This document shows, piece by piece, positions 53,403-60,938 of a stretch of 64,000 bases of DNA. Within the stretch, counting starts at the first letter, position 1. Each line of letters starts with the position of its first letter. The position numbers and the translations under genes are program-made. The notes below the pieces were generated by a model, which was given only the letters and a program-made list of their open reading frames with translations, made no database searches and was not told the DNA's origin. The stretch spans positions 1 to 64,000 of the forward strand of contig NZ_BOOQ01000031.1 of assembly GCF_016863315.1 (NCBI RefSeq), in the 5' to 3' direction. The stretch comes from Planotetraspora silvatica. GTDB taxonomy: Bacteria; Actinomycetota; Actinomycetes; Streptosporangiales; Streptosporangiaceae.

Positions 53403-55547
53403 TCAGCCGCTCAGCAGTCCCGCGGCCCTGGCCCAGCGATATTTCGCGCCGAGCACGGCCACGGGCTTCTCGGTCGTGTATGGATAAGCCACCACGCCGT
53501 GGTCGAACAGGTACTCGCATGCCTCCTCTACTTCCGTGTCGCCCGCGAGCGACGCGACCACCGGCTTCGTGTTGCCCTTCGCGCGCTCGTCCGCCACCAC
53601 GCGGGCGATGAGCTCGGCGAAGACCATTGGGGGGGTCACGATGGTGTGCCAGTAGCCGAGGACCAGTGCGTGGATCCGCGGATCGGACAGGCCGAGTCTC
53701 ACGGTGTTCTCGTAGGTGCTTGGTGGCTCACCTCCGGTGATGTCGATCGGGTTGCCCGCCGCCCCGAAGGGGGGGATGTAGGCGCGGAAGGCCTCGTCGA
53801 GATCCGGGGGGATCTCCATGAGCGTGAGGCCGTTGTCCACGCAGGCGTCGGAGAGCAGCACGCCCGAGCCGCCGGCTCCGGTGATGATGACGACGTTCTC
53901 GCCCTGCGGAGTGGGCATCAGCGGCAACGAGCGGGCGTACTCGAGCATGTCGTTGAGCCCGGCCGCCCGGACGACGCCGGCCTGGCGGAGGATGTCGTCG
54001 TAGACCTTGTCGTCGCCGGCCAGCGCGCCGGTGTGCGACCCGGCTGCCCTGGCGCCCATGGCGGTGCGGCCGGCCTTCAGGACGATCACCGGCTTGGTCT
54101 TCACCACTCGCCGGACGGCGTCGACGAAGCCGCGCCCGTCCTTGAGGTCCTCCAGGTGCATGGCGACGCAGCGGGTGTTGTCGTCCTGCTCGAAGAAGGT
54201 GAGCAGGTCGTCCTCGTCGACGTCCGCCTTGTTGCCGACGCCGACGATCGCGGAGACACCCATCTTGGTGGTACGGCTGAAGCCGAGGATGGCCATGCCG
54301 ATGCCGCCGCTCTGCGAGGTCAGGGCGACGCTGCCCTTCACGTCGTACGGCGTGCAGAACGTCGCGCAGAGGTTCTCCGGCGTGTAGTAGTAGCCGTAGA
54401 TGTTGGGCCCGAGCATGCGGACCCCGTGCCTGCGGGCGATCTCGACGATCTCCTGCTGGCCCTCGACGTTGCCGGTCTCGGCGAAGCCCGACGGGATCAT
54501 GATCGCCCCGGCGACGCCCTTGCGGCCGGCCTCCTCCAGGGCGGCGGCCACGAACTTCGCCGGGATGGCGAACACCGCGACGTCGACGTCGCCGGGGACG
54601 TCGGCGATGCCGGGATAGGCGGGCAGGCCGAGGATCTCCGGCGCCTTCGGGTTGATCGGGTAGATGTGGCCCCGGTAGCCGCCGTTGATGAGGTTCCGCA
54701 TGACCGAGTTGCCGATCTTCCCGGTCTCCCCCGACGCGCCGATCACTGCCACCGACCGGGGCTTGAAGATCCGGTTCATGGAGGCGAGGATCTGGTCGCG
54801 CGGAAGCCGTACGGGCTCGACGACCGGCCCGGCGGCCAGCAGGATGCGCACGTCGGCGGCGATGGCGCCCTCGGCGGTCGCGAAGACGGGGTTGAGGTCC
54901 ACCTCGGTGATCTCGGGGAAGTCGCTGACGAGGGCGCCGACCCGCTCGATCATCGCCGCGAGCGCGGCCCGGTCGGCGGGAGCGGCTCCGCGGGCGCCCT
55001 TCAGGACCTCGGCCGCCTTGATGTCGTCGAGCATCCCGGTGGCCTCGTCCCCGGAGAGCGGGGCGAGACGGAAGGTCACGTCCTTGATGACCTCGACGAG
55101 CACGCCGCCGAGGCCGAAGGCGACGACCTTGCCGAAGGTGGGGTCGGTGACCGCACCGATGATCACCTCGTGGCCGCCGCCGATCATCTGCTGCACCTGG
55201 ACGCCGTCGATCGCCGCGTCGGCGTTGTAGGCCCCGGCGGCGGCCATGATCTGCGCGTAGCCCTCGCGTACCGCCTCGGGCGTGGCGAGCCCGACGAGCA
55301 CGCCGCCGGCCTCGGTCTTGTGCAGGATGTCCGGGGAGACGATCTTGAGCACGACGGGGAGGCCGATCTCGGCGGCGAGCGCCGCCGCCTCCTCCGCGGA
55401 GGTCGCGAGGCCCTCGCCGGGGGTGGCGATGCCGTACGCGTCGCAGATCCTCTTGCCCTCCGGGGCGGTCAGGCCGGTACGGCCCTCGGCCCTCGCCTTG
55501 TCCAGAACCTCGCGCACCGCCTGGGGGTCGGGGGTGACGTTCGGCAT
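53403..55547 (-). CDS. ADP-forming acyl-CoA synthetase (acetate-CoA ligase family)
   Basis: A 714-residue fusion. Residues about 10-230 are an ATP-grasp domain (GLPVVLKIVSPDILHKTEAG, then FGLGGVLVEVIKDVTFRLAP). Residues about 260-714 are the CoA-binding and ligase domains (RSVAVIGASGETGKIGNSVM, ALTSQSGGIGMAILGFSRTT, and the phosphohistidine region AGSHTGALAGDDKVYDDILR). The ATP-grasp part comes first, the reverse of some relatives. It may activate oxalate or formate to prime the Frc cycle. It follows frc with a one-base overlap. Confidence 0.85.
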   Translation of the reverse strand: MPNVTPDPQAVREVLDKARAEGRTGLTAPEGKRICDAYGIATPGEGLATSAEEAAALAAEIGLPVVLKIVSPDILHKTEAGGVLVGLATPEAVREGYAQIMAAAGAYNADAAIDGVQVQQMIGGGHEVIIGAVTDPTFGKVVAFGLGGVLVEVIKDVTFRLAPLSGDEATGMLDDIKAAEVLKGARGAAPADRAALAAMIERVGALVSDFPEITEVDLNPVFATAEGAIAADVRILLAAGPVVEPVRLPRDQILASMNRIFKPRSVAVIGASGETGKIGNSVMRNLINGGYRGHIYPINPKAPEILGLPAYPGIADVPGDVDVAVFAIPAKFVAAALEEAGRKGVAGAIMIPSGFAETGNVEGQQEIVEIARRHGVRMLGPNIYGYYYTPENLCATFCTPYDVKGSVALTSQSGGIGMAILGFSRTTKMGVSAIVGVGNKADVDEDDLLTFFEQDDNTRCVAMHLEDLKDGRGFVDAVRRVVKTKPVIVLKAGRTAMGARAAGSHTGALAGDDKVYDDILRQAGVVRAAGLNDMLEYARSLPLMPTPQGENVVIITGAGGSGVLLSDACVDNGLTLMEIPPDLDEAFRAYIPPFGAAGNPIDITGGEPPSTYENTVRLGLSDPRIHALVLGYWHTIVTPPMVFAELIARVVADERAKGNTKPVVASLAGDTEVEEACEYLFDHGVVAYPYTTEKPVAVLGAKYRWARAAGLLSG

Positions 55548-56773
55548 CAGATGACTCCGTTCGACTTCAGCTCGGCGAGCTCCTCGGCGGTGACGCCGAG
55601 GTTCGCGTAGATCTCCTGGTTGTGCTCGCCGAGAAGCGGCGGGGTGGTCACGTTGACCGGGGAGTCCGACAGGTGCAGGGGGCTGCCCACCGTCGCGAAT
55701 ACGCCGCGCTCGGGGTGGTCGACGTCGACGATGATGCCCTCGGCCCTCAGCGAGTCGTCCTCGATGAGCTCCTTGGTCGACAGGATCGGGCCGCAGGGGA
55801 TGTTCTCCGCGTTCAGCGCGTCGAGGACCGCCCACTTGCCGTGCAGGCTCGTCCACTCCTCGATCAGCTGGAACATCTTGTCCAGCTTGGGCAGCCGGGC
55901 CGCGGGCGTGGACCACTCGGGGTCGTCGGCGAGTTCGGGGCGGCCGATGATCCGGGCCAGGGGGGCCCAGCCGGGAGGCTGCACGATCACGTAGATGTAG
56001 TCGTTGGGCCCGCCGGGGGCGCACTTGACCGCCCATCCCGGCTGACCGCCTCCCGAGGCGTTGCCCGAGCGGGGGACGTCGTCGCCGAAGGTCCGGTTGG
56101 GGTACTCGGCGAGCCCCCCGTGGGCGAGGCGCTGCTGGTCGCGCAGCTTGACCCGGCACAGGTTCAGCACGGCGTGCTGCATCGCGACCTGGACCCGCTG
56201 GCCGCGGCCCGTCTGGGTCCGCTGGTAGAGGGCGGCGAGGATGCCGGCCACCGTGTGGATCCCGGTGCCCGAGTCGCCGATCTGCGCGCCCGTCGCGAGC
56301 GGCGGGCCGTCCTCGAAGCCGGTGGTGCTCATCGAGCCGCCCATCGCCTGGGCGACCACCTCGTAGGCCTTGAAGTCGGCGTACCGCCCGGGGCCGAAGC
56401 CCTTGATGGAGGCGTAGATCAGCCGCGGATTGAGCTCCTGGAGCCGCTCCCAGGTGAAGCCCATGCGGTCGACGGCTCCCGGACCGAAGTTCTCCACGAG
56501 GATGTCCGCGTCGCGCACGAGCTCCGTGAAGATCTCTTTCCCCCGCTCGCTCTTCATGTTGAGCGTGATGCTCTTCTTGTTGCAGTTGAGCATGGTGAAG
56601 TAGAGGCTGTCCACGCCCGGAACGTCCCGCAGTTGCTGCCGGGTGATGTCGCCCGTGGGCGACTCGAGCTTGACGACGTCGGCCCCGAGCCAGCCGAGGA
56701 GCTGGGTGCAGGAGGGGCCGGACTGGACGTGGGTCATGTCGAGGACGCGGACACCTTCGAGTGCGCTGCTCAT
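55547..56773 (-). CDS. frc: formyl-CoA:oxalate CoA-transferase
   Basis: A 408-residue class III CoA-transferase. Similarity to Oxalobacter Frc is visible throughout: [20 protein letters not shown] (with the Frc Gln), [40 protein letters not shown], the catalytic Asp in [20 protein letters not shown] near residue 166, [16 protein letters not shown], and the glycine loop [13 protein letters not shown]. It transfers CoA from formyl-CoA to oxalate, releasing formate. It is 9 bp downstream of the ThDP enzyme gene. Confidence 0.93.
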   Translation of the reverse strand: MSSALEGVRVLDMTHVQSGPSCTQLLGWLGADVVKLESPTGDITRQQLRDVPGVDSLYFTMLNCNKKSITLNMKSERGKEIFTELVRDADILVENFGPGAVDRMGFTWERLQELNPRLIYASIKGFGPGRYADFKAYEVVAQAMGGSMSTTGFEDGPPLATGAQIGDSGTGIHTVAGILAALYQRTQTGRGQRVQVAMQHAVLNLCRVKLRDQQRLAHGGLAEYPNRTFGDDVPRSGNASGGGQPGWAVKCAPGGPNDYIYVIVQPPGWAPLARIIGRPELADDPEWSTPAARLPKLDKMFQLIEEWTSLHGKWAVLDALNAENIPCGPILSTKELIEDDSLRAEGIIVDVDHPERGVFATVGSPLHLSDSPVNVTTPPLLGEHNQEIYANLGVTAEELAELKSNGVI

Positions 56774-56782
56774 CGAGGCCCC

Positions 56783-58468
56783 CTACTTGTACATGGTCTG
56801 GTTCATGGTCCCGGGGGCGTAGACCTCCGGGTCGACCCATACGTTGATCAGCGAGGGCTTGCCCGACTCGCGGGCCCGCTCCAGCGCCGGGCGGATGCCG
56901 GCCGGGTCGCGGACCTCCTCGCCGTACCCGCCGAGCATCCGGGCGAACTCGTCGTATCTGACGTCGCCCAGGGTGTTGCCGACGCGCCCCCGGTCCTCGC
57001 CGTACTTGGCGGCCTGGCCGTAGCGGATCTGGTTCATCGAGGAGTTGTTGCCGATGACCCCGATGAACGGCAGGTCGAAGCGGATCATCGTCTCGAAGTC
57101 CCACCCGGTGAGGCTGAAGGCGCCGTCGCCGAACAGGCACAGCACCTCCTTGTCCCGCTGGGCGAACTTCGCCGCCATCGCGAAGGCGACGCCGACGCCG
57201 AGGGTGCCGAGCGGGCCCGGGTCCATCCAGTGGCCCGGCGACTTGGGCTGGACGACCTGGCCGGAGAAGGTGACGATGTCGCCGCCGTCGCCGATGTAGA
57301 TCGTGTCCTCGGTGAGGAACTCGTTGATCTCGTGGACGAGCCGGTAGGGGTCGATCGGCTGCGAGCCGGACAGCTGCCGGGGCAGCCGCTTCTCGAACGC
57401 CTTGGTCTCGACCTCGCGCAGTTCCTCGATCCACTTCTTCCTGCGGGCGCTGCCGTTGTCCTCACGGCCGGTGGCCGCGGCGGCGGCCGCCGACAACACG
57501 AGCCCGGCGTCGCCGACGATGCCGAGGTCGATGTCGCGGTTCTTGCCGACGGTGCGGTAGTCGAGATCGATCTGGACCACCTTCGCGCTCGGGGACAGGC
57601 GCTTGCCGTACCCCATGCGGAAGTCGAACGGCGTGCCGACGATGATGATGAGGTCGGCCTCGCTGAAGGCGTAGCGCCGGGACAGCTGGAAGTGGTGCGG
57701 GTCGCCGGGCGCCAGCGTGCCGCGGCCCGAGCCGTTCATGTACGCCGGGACGTTGAGCGCGCGGACGAAGTCGACGGCGTCGGCGGTCGCCCGGCAGGTC
57801 CAGACCTGGCTGCCCAGCAGGATCGCCGGCTTCTCCGAGTGGACGATCAGGTCGGCGAGGCGCTCGATCGCCGCCGGGTCGCCGGCCTGGCGGGTGGAGG
57901 CGCGGTATCGTCCCGCCTCCGGGATGCGCGCCTTGTCCAGCGGGACCTTGGCGTCGAGCACGTCGCGCGGGATCTCCAGGAACGACGGCCCGGGGGCGCC
58001 GTTGTAGCACTCCCTGAAGGCCATCGACACGATGTCGGCCACCCGCTCCGTCGACGGCACCGTCGCGGCGAACTTGGTGATCGGCGTCATCATGTCCACA
58101 TGCGGGAGGTCCTGCAGCGAGCCCATCTTGTGCTGGCTGAGCGCCCCCTGACCGCCGATGAGCAACATCGGGCTCTCGGCCCTGAAGGCGTTGGCCACGC
58201 CGGTCACGGCGTCGGTGGTGCCGGGGCCCGCGGTCACGACGGCGCAGCCGGGTTTCCCGGTGATGCGCGCGTAGCCGTCGGCGGCATGCGCGGCCACCTG
58301 CTCGTGCCGGACGTCGACGACCTCGATGCCCTCGTCAATGCAACCGTCGTAGATGTCGATGATGTGGCCGCCGCACAGCGTGAAGATCACATCGATCCCC
58401 TCCGCCTTGAGCGCCTTGGCCACCAGGTGACCGCCGGAGATCGTTTCCGGTACGGCATCCGCTGTCAT
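56783..58468 (-). CDS. ThDP-dependent decarboxylase/lyase in the oxalyl-CoA decarboxylase position
   Basis: A 561-residue ThDP enzyme. The Glu of VDVRHEQVAAHAADGYARIT activates the cofactor, and the ThDP motif is LFGDGAFSLTGWDFETMIRF to NN. Oxalobacter-type Oxc has YGVVGIPITNLARM and GTWGVMGIGMGY where this protein has FTLCGGHIIDIYDG and GPLGTLGVGVAFAM, so it belongs to a different branch, closer to acetolactate-synthase- or 2-hydroxyacyl-CoA-lyase-like proteins. Position before frc, and the operator in front, argue for decarboxylation of oxalyl-CoA to formyl-CoA. ATG at 58468. Confidence 0.8.
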   Translation of the reverse strand: MTADAVPETISGGHLVAKALKAEGIDVIFTLCGGHIIDIYDGCIDEGIEVVDVRHEQVAAHAADGYARITGKPGCAVVTAGPGTTDAVTGVANAFRAESPMLLIGGQGALSQHKMGSLQDLPHVDMMTPITKFAATVPSTERVADIVSMAFRECYNGAPGPSFLEIPRDVLDAKVPLDKARIPEAGRYRASTRQAGDPAAIERLADLIVHSEKPAILLGSQVWTCRATADAVDFVRALNVPAYMNGSGRGTLAPGDPHHFQLSRRYAFSEADLIIIVGTPFDFRMGYGKRLSPSAKVVQIDLDYRTVGKNRDIDLGIVGDAGLVLSAAAAAATGREDNGSARRKKWIEELREVETKAFEKRLPRQLSGSQPIDPYRLVHEINEFLTEDTIYIGDGGDIVTFSGQVVQPKSPGHWMDPGPLGTLGVGVAFAMAAKFAQRDKEVLCLFGDGAFSLTGWDFETMIRFDLPFIGVIGNNSSMNQIRYGQAAKYGEDRGRVGNTLGDVRYDEFARMLGGYGEEVRDPAGIRPALERARESGKPSLINVWVDPEVYAPGTMNQTMYK

Positions 58469-58504
58469 CTGTGTTCGTCCTCTCGCTGTCGCGATTCGCG
58501 TTAA

Positions 58505-58528
58505 CTCCATACTGCATACCGTATGTTG
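58505..58528. promoter_or_regulatory. GntR regulon operator S4 (ThDP enzyme-frc operon)
   Basis: CATAC-TGCATACC-GTATG (58509-58526) is the most symmetrical copy of the shared motif, 40 bp upstream of the ThDP enzyme start. It controls the leftward operon that includes frc, the acyl-CoA synthetase gene and perhaps the Nramp-TerC module. Confidence 0.75.
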
Positions 58529-58590
58529 CAGGTGTACTCCGGTGTCCGGGCGATGTCCAGACCCTTTCGCCCCGGGGGCCGGAGGACGTC

Positions 58591-59832
58591 TCAGTGGGGA
58601 AGGGCGAGCAGCTCGACCTGACCGCCCTCCCACCTGGGCGGAACCACGGCAAGCCCGTCGGCCAGCGCCGCGCCCCACAACGACCCGGGACGGTCGTGCC
58701 CGACGGGGATCGCCCCCCGGGCCGAGCGGCGGACCGCCACCAGGCGGGTGTCCGACGGGTGCGCCGGCACCGGCACGGCCAGCGAGGTGCGCTCGCCGCG
58801 GGCCTCCGGCAGGCCGAGCAGTCCGCGGACCGCCGGGACCAGCAGGGTGAGCGCCGCCGACAGGGCGGCGTAGGGGTTGCCGGGCAGCCCCACGACGAGC
58901 CGGCCTCCCGGAAGGCGCGCGAGCAACTGCGGATGGCCCGGCCGTACGGCCACGCCGTCCACGAGGATGTCGGCGCCGAGCCGCGCCAGCACGGGACGCA
59001 GATGATCCGCCCGGCCTTTGGAGGACGCCCCGCAGACGGCCGTCACGTGCTCGAACCCGCCGTGTGCGGCGAGGGCCGCGGTCAGCGCGGCCTCGCCGTC
59101 CGGCACCCACCGCGGCTCCCCCGTCGTCCCGCCCGCCCAGCCGACCAGACCCGGCAGGAAGGGCCCGACCGCGTCGCGGACCCTCCCCTCGGCGGGCAGG
59201 CCGGAGCCCACCACCTCGTCCCCCGTGACCAGCACGGTGACGAGGGGCCGCGGGCGGACCCGCAGGGTGTCGTGGCCGAGCCCGGCGGCGAGCCCGAGGA
59301 CCACCGGCGTCACCGGCGCCCCGGCGGCCAGGACGGCGGTGCCCTCGGTGCACTCCTCGCCGCGGCGGCGGATGTGGCGGCCGGGCGGGGACTCCCCCGA
59401 CACCTCGATCGTGGTCAGGTCGCGCCGCACGGCCGCCCCTTCGTACGGCAGCACCGAGTCCGCGCCCTCGGGGACGGGGGCGCCCGTGGCGATCTCGACG
59501 GCCGTGCCCGGCGGCAGGGCGCCGTCATGCCGGGCCCCTCCCGCCAGCACCCGGCCGACGACCCGCCACGGCGCGGGACCCGCCACCGCGTAGCCGTCCA
59601 TCGCGGACACGTCGTCACGGGGCAGGTCGACCAGGGCGCGCAACGGCTCCGCCAGGCGGCACCCGGCGGCCTGCGGAAGGGGCAGGCCGGAAGGGGGAAG
59701 CGGGCGCACCGCCTGGGCCGCGATCCTGCGCGCGGTGTCCCACGGGACCGCGGCCTCGGGCCGGTCCCGTCTCGGCGGATCCGCCACGACCGCGGTCGAT
59801 CCCCTTAACCGAACCCTGTCGGTGACGGTCAT
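58591..59832 (-). CDS. moeA: molybdopterin molybdenumtransferase
   Basis: A 413-residue MoeA. Domains: PRDDVSAMDGYAVAGPAPWR near residue 75, the MPT-binding region RPLVTVLVTGDEVVGSGLPA, CGASSKGRADHLRPVLARLG, and GRLVVGLPGNPYAALSAALT in the C-terminal third. It inserts molybdate into adenylated molybdopterin. The usual GGVSxGxxD motif is replaced by GASSKGRADH, a change seen in one actinobacterial branch. Clustering with fdhF suggests a dedicated cofactor supply for formate dehydrogenase. It is divergent from the ketopantoate-reductase-like gene across operator S5. Confidence 0.9.
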   Translation of the reverse strand: MTVTDRVRLRGSTAVVADPPRRDRPEAAVPWDTARRIAAQAVRPLPPSGLPLPQAAGCRLAEPLRALVDLPRDDVSAMDGYAVAGPAPWRVVGRVLAGGARHDGALPPGTAVEIATGAPVPEGADSVLPYEGAAVRRDLTTIEVSGESPPGRHIRRRGEECTEGTAVLAAGAPVTPVVLGLAAGLGHDTLRVRPRPLVTVLVTGDEVVGSGLPAEGRVRDAVGPFLPGLVGWAGGTTGEPRWVPDGEAALTAALAAHGGFEHVTAVCGASSKGRADHLRPVLARLGADILVDGVAVRPGHPQLLARLPGGRLVVGLPGNPYAALSAALTLLVPAVRGLLGLPEARGERTSLAVPVPAHPSDTRLVAVRRSARGAIPVGHDRPGSLWGAALADGLAVVPPRWEGGQVELLALPH

Positions 59833-59855
59833 CAGCGGCTCCTTGACCTCATTTT

Positions 59856-59881
59856 TGCCATACTGTATACCGAATGCACAG
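59856..59881. promoter_or_regulatory. GntR regulon operator S5 (moeA and reductase genes)
   Basis: CATAC-TGTATACC-GAATG (59859-59876) lies in the 71-bp gap between two divergent genes, close to both start codons, and can control both. Confidence 0.7.
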
Positions 59882-59903
59882 TCGACGCGAGAACGGAGCT
59901 ACT

Positions 59904-60893
59904 GTGAAGGTCGCTGTTCTTGGCGCCGGCGCCATCGGCGCGTATGTGGGCGCAGCCCTGCATACCGCCGGCGTCGAGGTGCATCTCATCGCCCGCGGGG
60001 CCCACCTTGCGGCCATGCGGGAGTCAGGCGTCCGCGTGTTGAGTCCCCGGGGGGACTTCACCGCCCACCCGCACACGACCGACGATCCGAGTGAGGTCGG
60101 CCCGGTCGACTTCGTCTTCCTCGGCCTCAAGGCCAACTCCTACGCCGCGGCCGACGGCATGATCCGCCCGCTGCTCCACGAGGACACGGGAATCGTCGCG
60201 GCACAGAACGGCATCCCCTGGTGGTACTTCCACCGGCTTCCCGGCCCCTACGAGGGCTACCGCATCGAGAGCGTGGACCCTGGCGGCAGCGTGACGGCCG
60301 CGCTCCCCCTGGAGCGGGCCATCGGGTGCGTCGTCTACGCCGCCACCGAGATCGAGGAGCCGGGCGTGATCCGGCACCTGGAGGGCACCCGCTTCTCCAT
60401 CGGAGAGCCGAGCGGGGAGCTGTCCGCCCGGTGCCTGTCGCTCAGCGAGGCCATGGTCGCCGGCGGGCTCAAGTGCCCCGTCGAGTCCGACCTGCGGCGC
60501 GACATCTGGGTGAAGCTGATGGGCAACATCGCCTTCAACCCGATCAGCGCCCTGACCAGGGCCACCATGGCCGGGATCTGCCGGCACCAGGGGACGCGCG
60601 AGCTCGTCGTCGCGATGATGCGCGAGACCGTCGACGTGGCCAGGCGGGTCGGCTGCGACCCGCACATCTCGATCGAGCGCCGTCTCGCCGGCGCGGAGAA
60701 GGCGGGCGAGCACAAGACCTCCACACTCCAGGACCTGGAGAAGGGGAAGCCCCTGGAGCTGGACGTGATCCTCGCCGCCGTCGTGGAACTGGCCGATCTC
60801 ACCGGCACGCCGGTCCCCACCCTGCGCGCCATCCACTCGGTGACCGACCTGCTGGACGAGCAGGTGAGGCAGAGCCTTGTTCCGGTCGCGTGA
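59904..60893 (+). CDS. ketopantoate-reductase family protein, candidate oxalyl-CoA reductase
   Basis: A 329-residue PanE/ApbA-type reductase. NADP-binding motif VKVAVLGAGAIGAYVGAALH, VDFVFLGLKANSYAAADGMI, the AQNGIPWWYFHRLPGPYEGY region, and the catalytic Lys in SDLRRDIWVKLMGNIAFNPI near residue 200. In Methylobacterium extorquens a PanE paralogue (PanE2) reduces oxalyl-CoA to glyoxylate. Here the gene lies between moeA and fdhF under the same operator as frc, so the same role is proposed: feeding glyoxylate to Gcl. GTG start with GGAG upstream. Confidence 0.85.
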   Translation: MKVAVLGAGAIGAYVGAALHTAGVEVHLIARGAHLAAMRESGVRVLSPRGDFTAHPHTTDDPSEVGPVDFVFLGLKANSYAAADGMIRPLLHEDTGIVAAQNGIPWWYFHRLPGPYEGYRIESVDPGGSVTAALPLERAIGCVVYAATEIEEPGVIRHLEGTRFSIGEPSGELSARCLSLSEAMVAGGLKCPVESDLRRDIWVKLMGNIAFNPISALTRATMAGICRHQGTRELVVAMMRETVDVARRVGCDPHISIERRLAGAEKAGEHKTSTLQDLEKGKPLELDVILAAVVELADLTGTPVPTLRAIHSVTDLLDEQVRQSLVPVA

Positions 60894-60896
60894 TCC

Positions 60897-60922
60897 GGAA
60901 TACTGTAGACCGCATACAGAAT
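60897..60922. promoter_or_regulatory. GntR regulon operator S6 (formate dehydrogenase)
   Basis: AATAC-TGTAGACC-GCATA (60899-60916) matches S4 and S5 at most positions and lies 17 bp upstream of the fdhF start, in the 45-bp gap after the reductase gene. Confidence 0.7.
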
Positions 60923-60938
60923 CGGGAAAGGACGGCGC

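Noticed and set aside
53403-57434. A single 1343-residue fusion of frc-region and acyl-CoA synthetase sequence
   Set aside because: The upstream part is an out-of-frame reading of the genuine frc and ThDP genes; the synthetase has its own ATG at 55547.
53346-58504. Long rightward open frames antisense to the acyl-CoA synthetase, frc and ThDP enzyme genes
   Set aside because: They are low-complexity shadows rich in Arg, Gly, Val and Asp, caused by high GC at third positions of the true genes.
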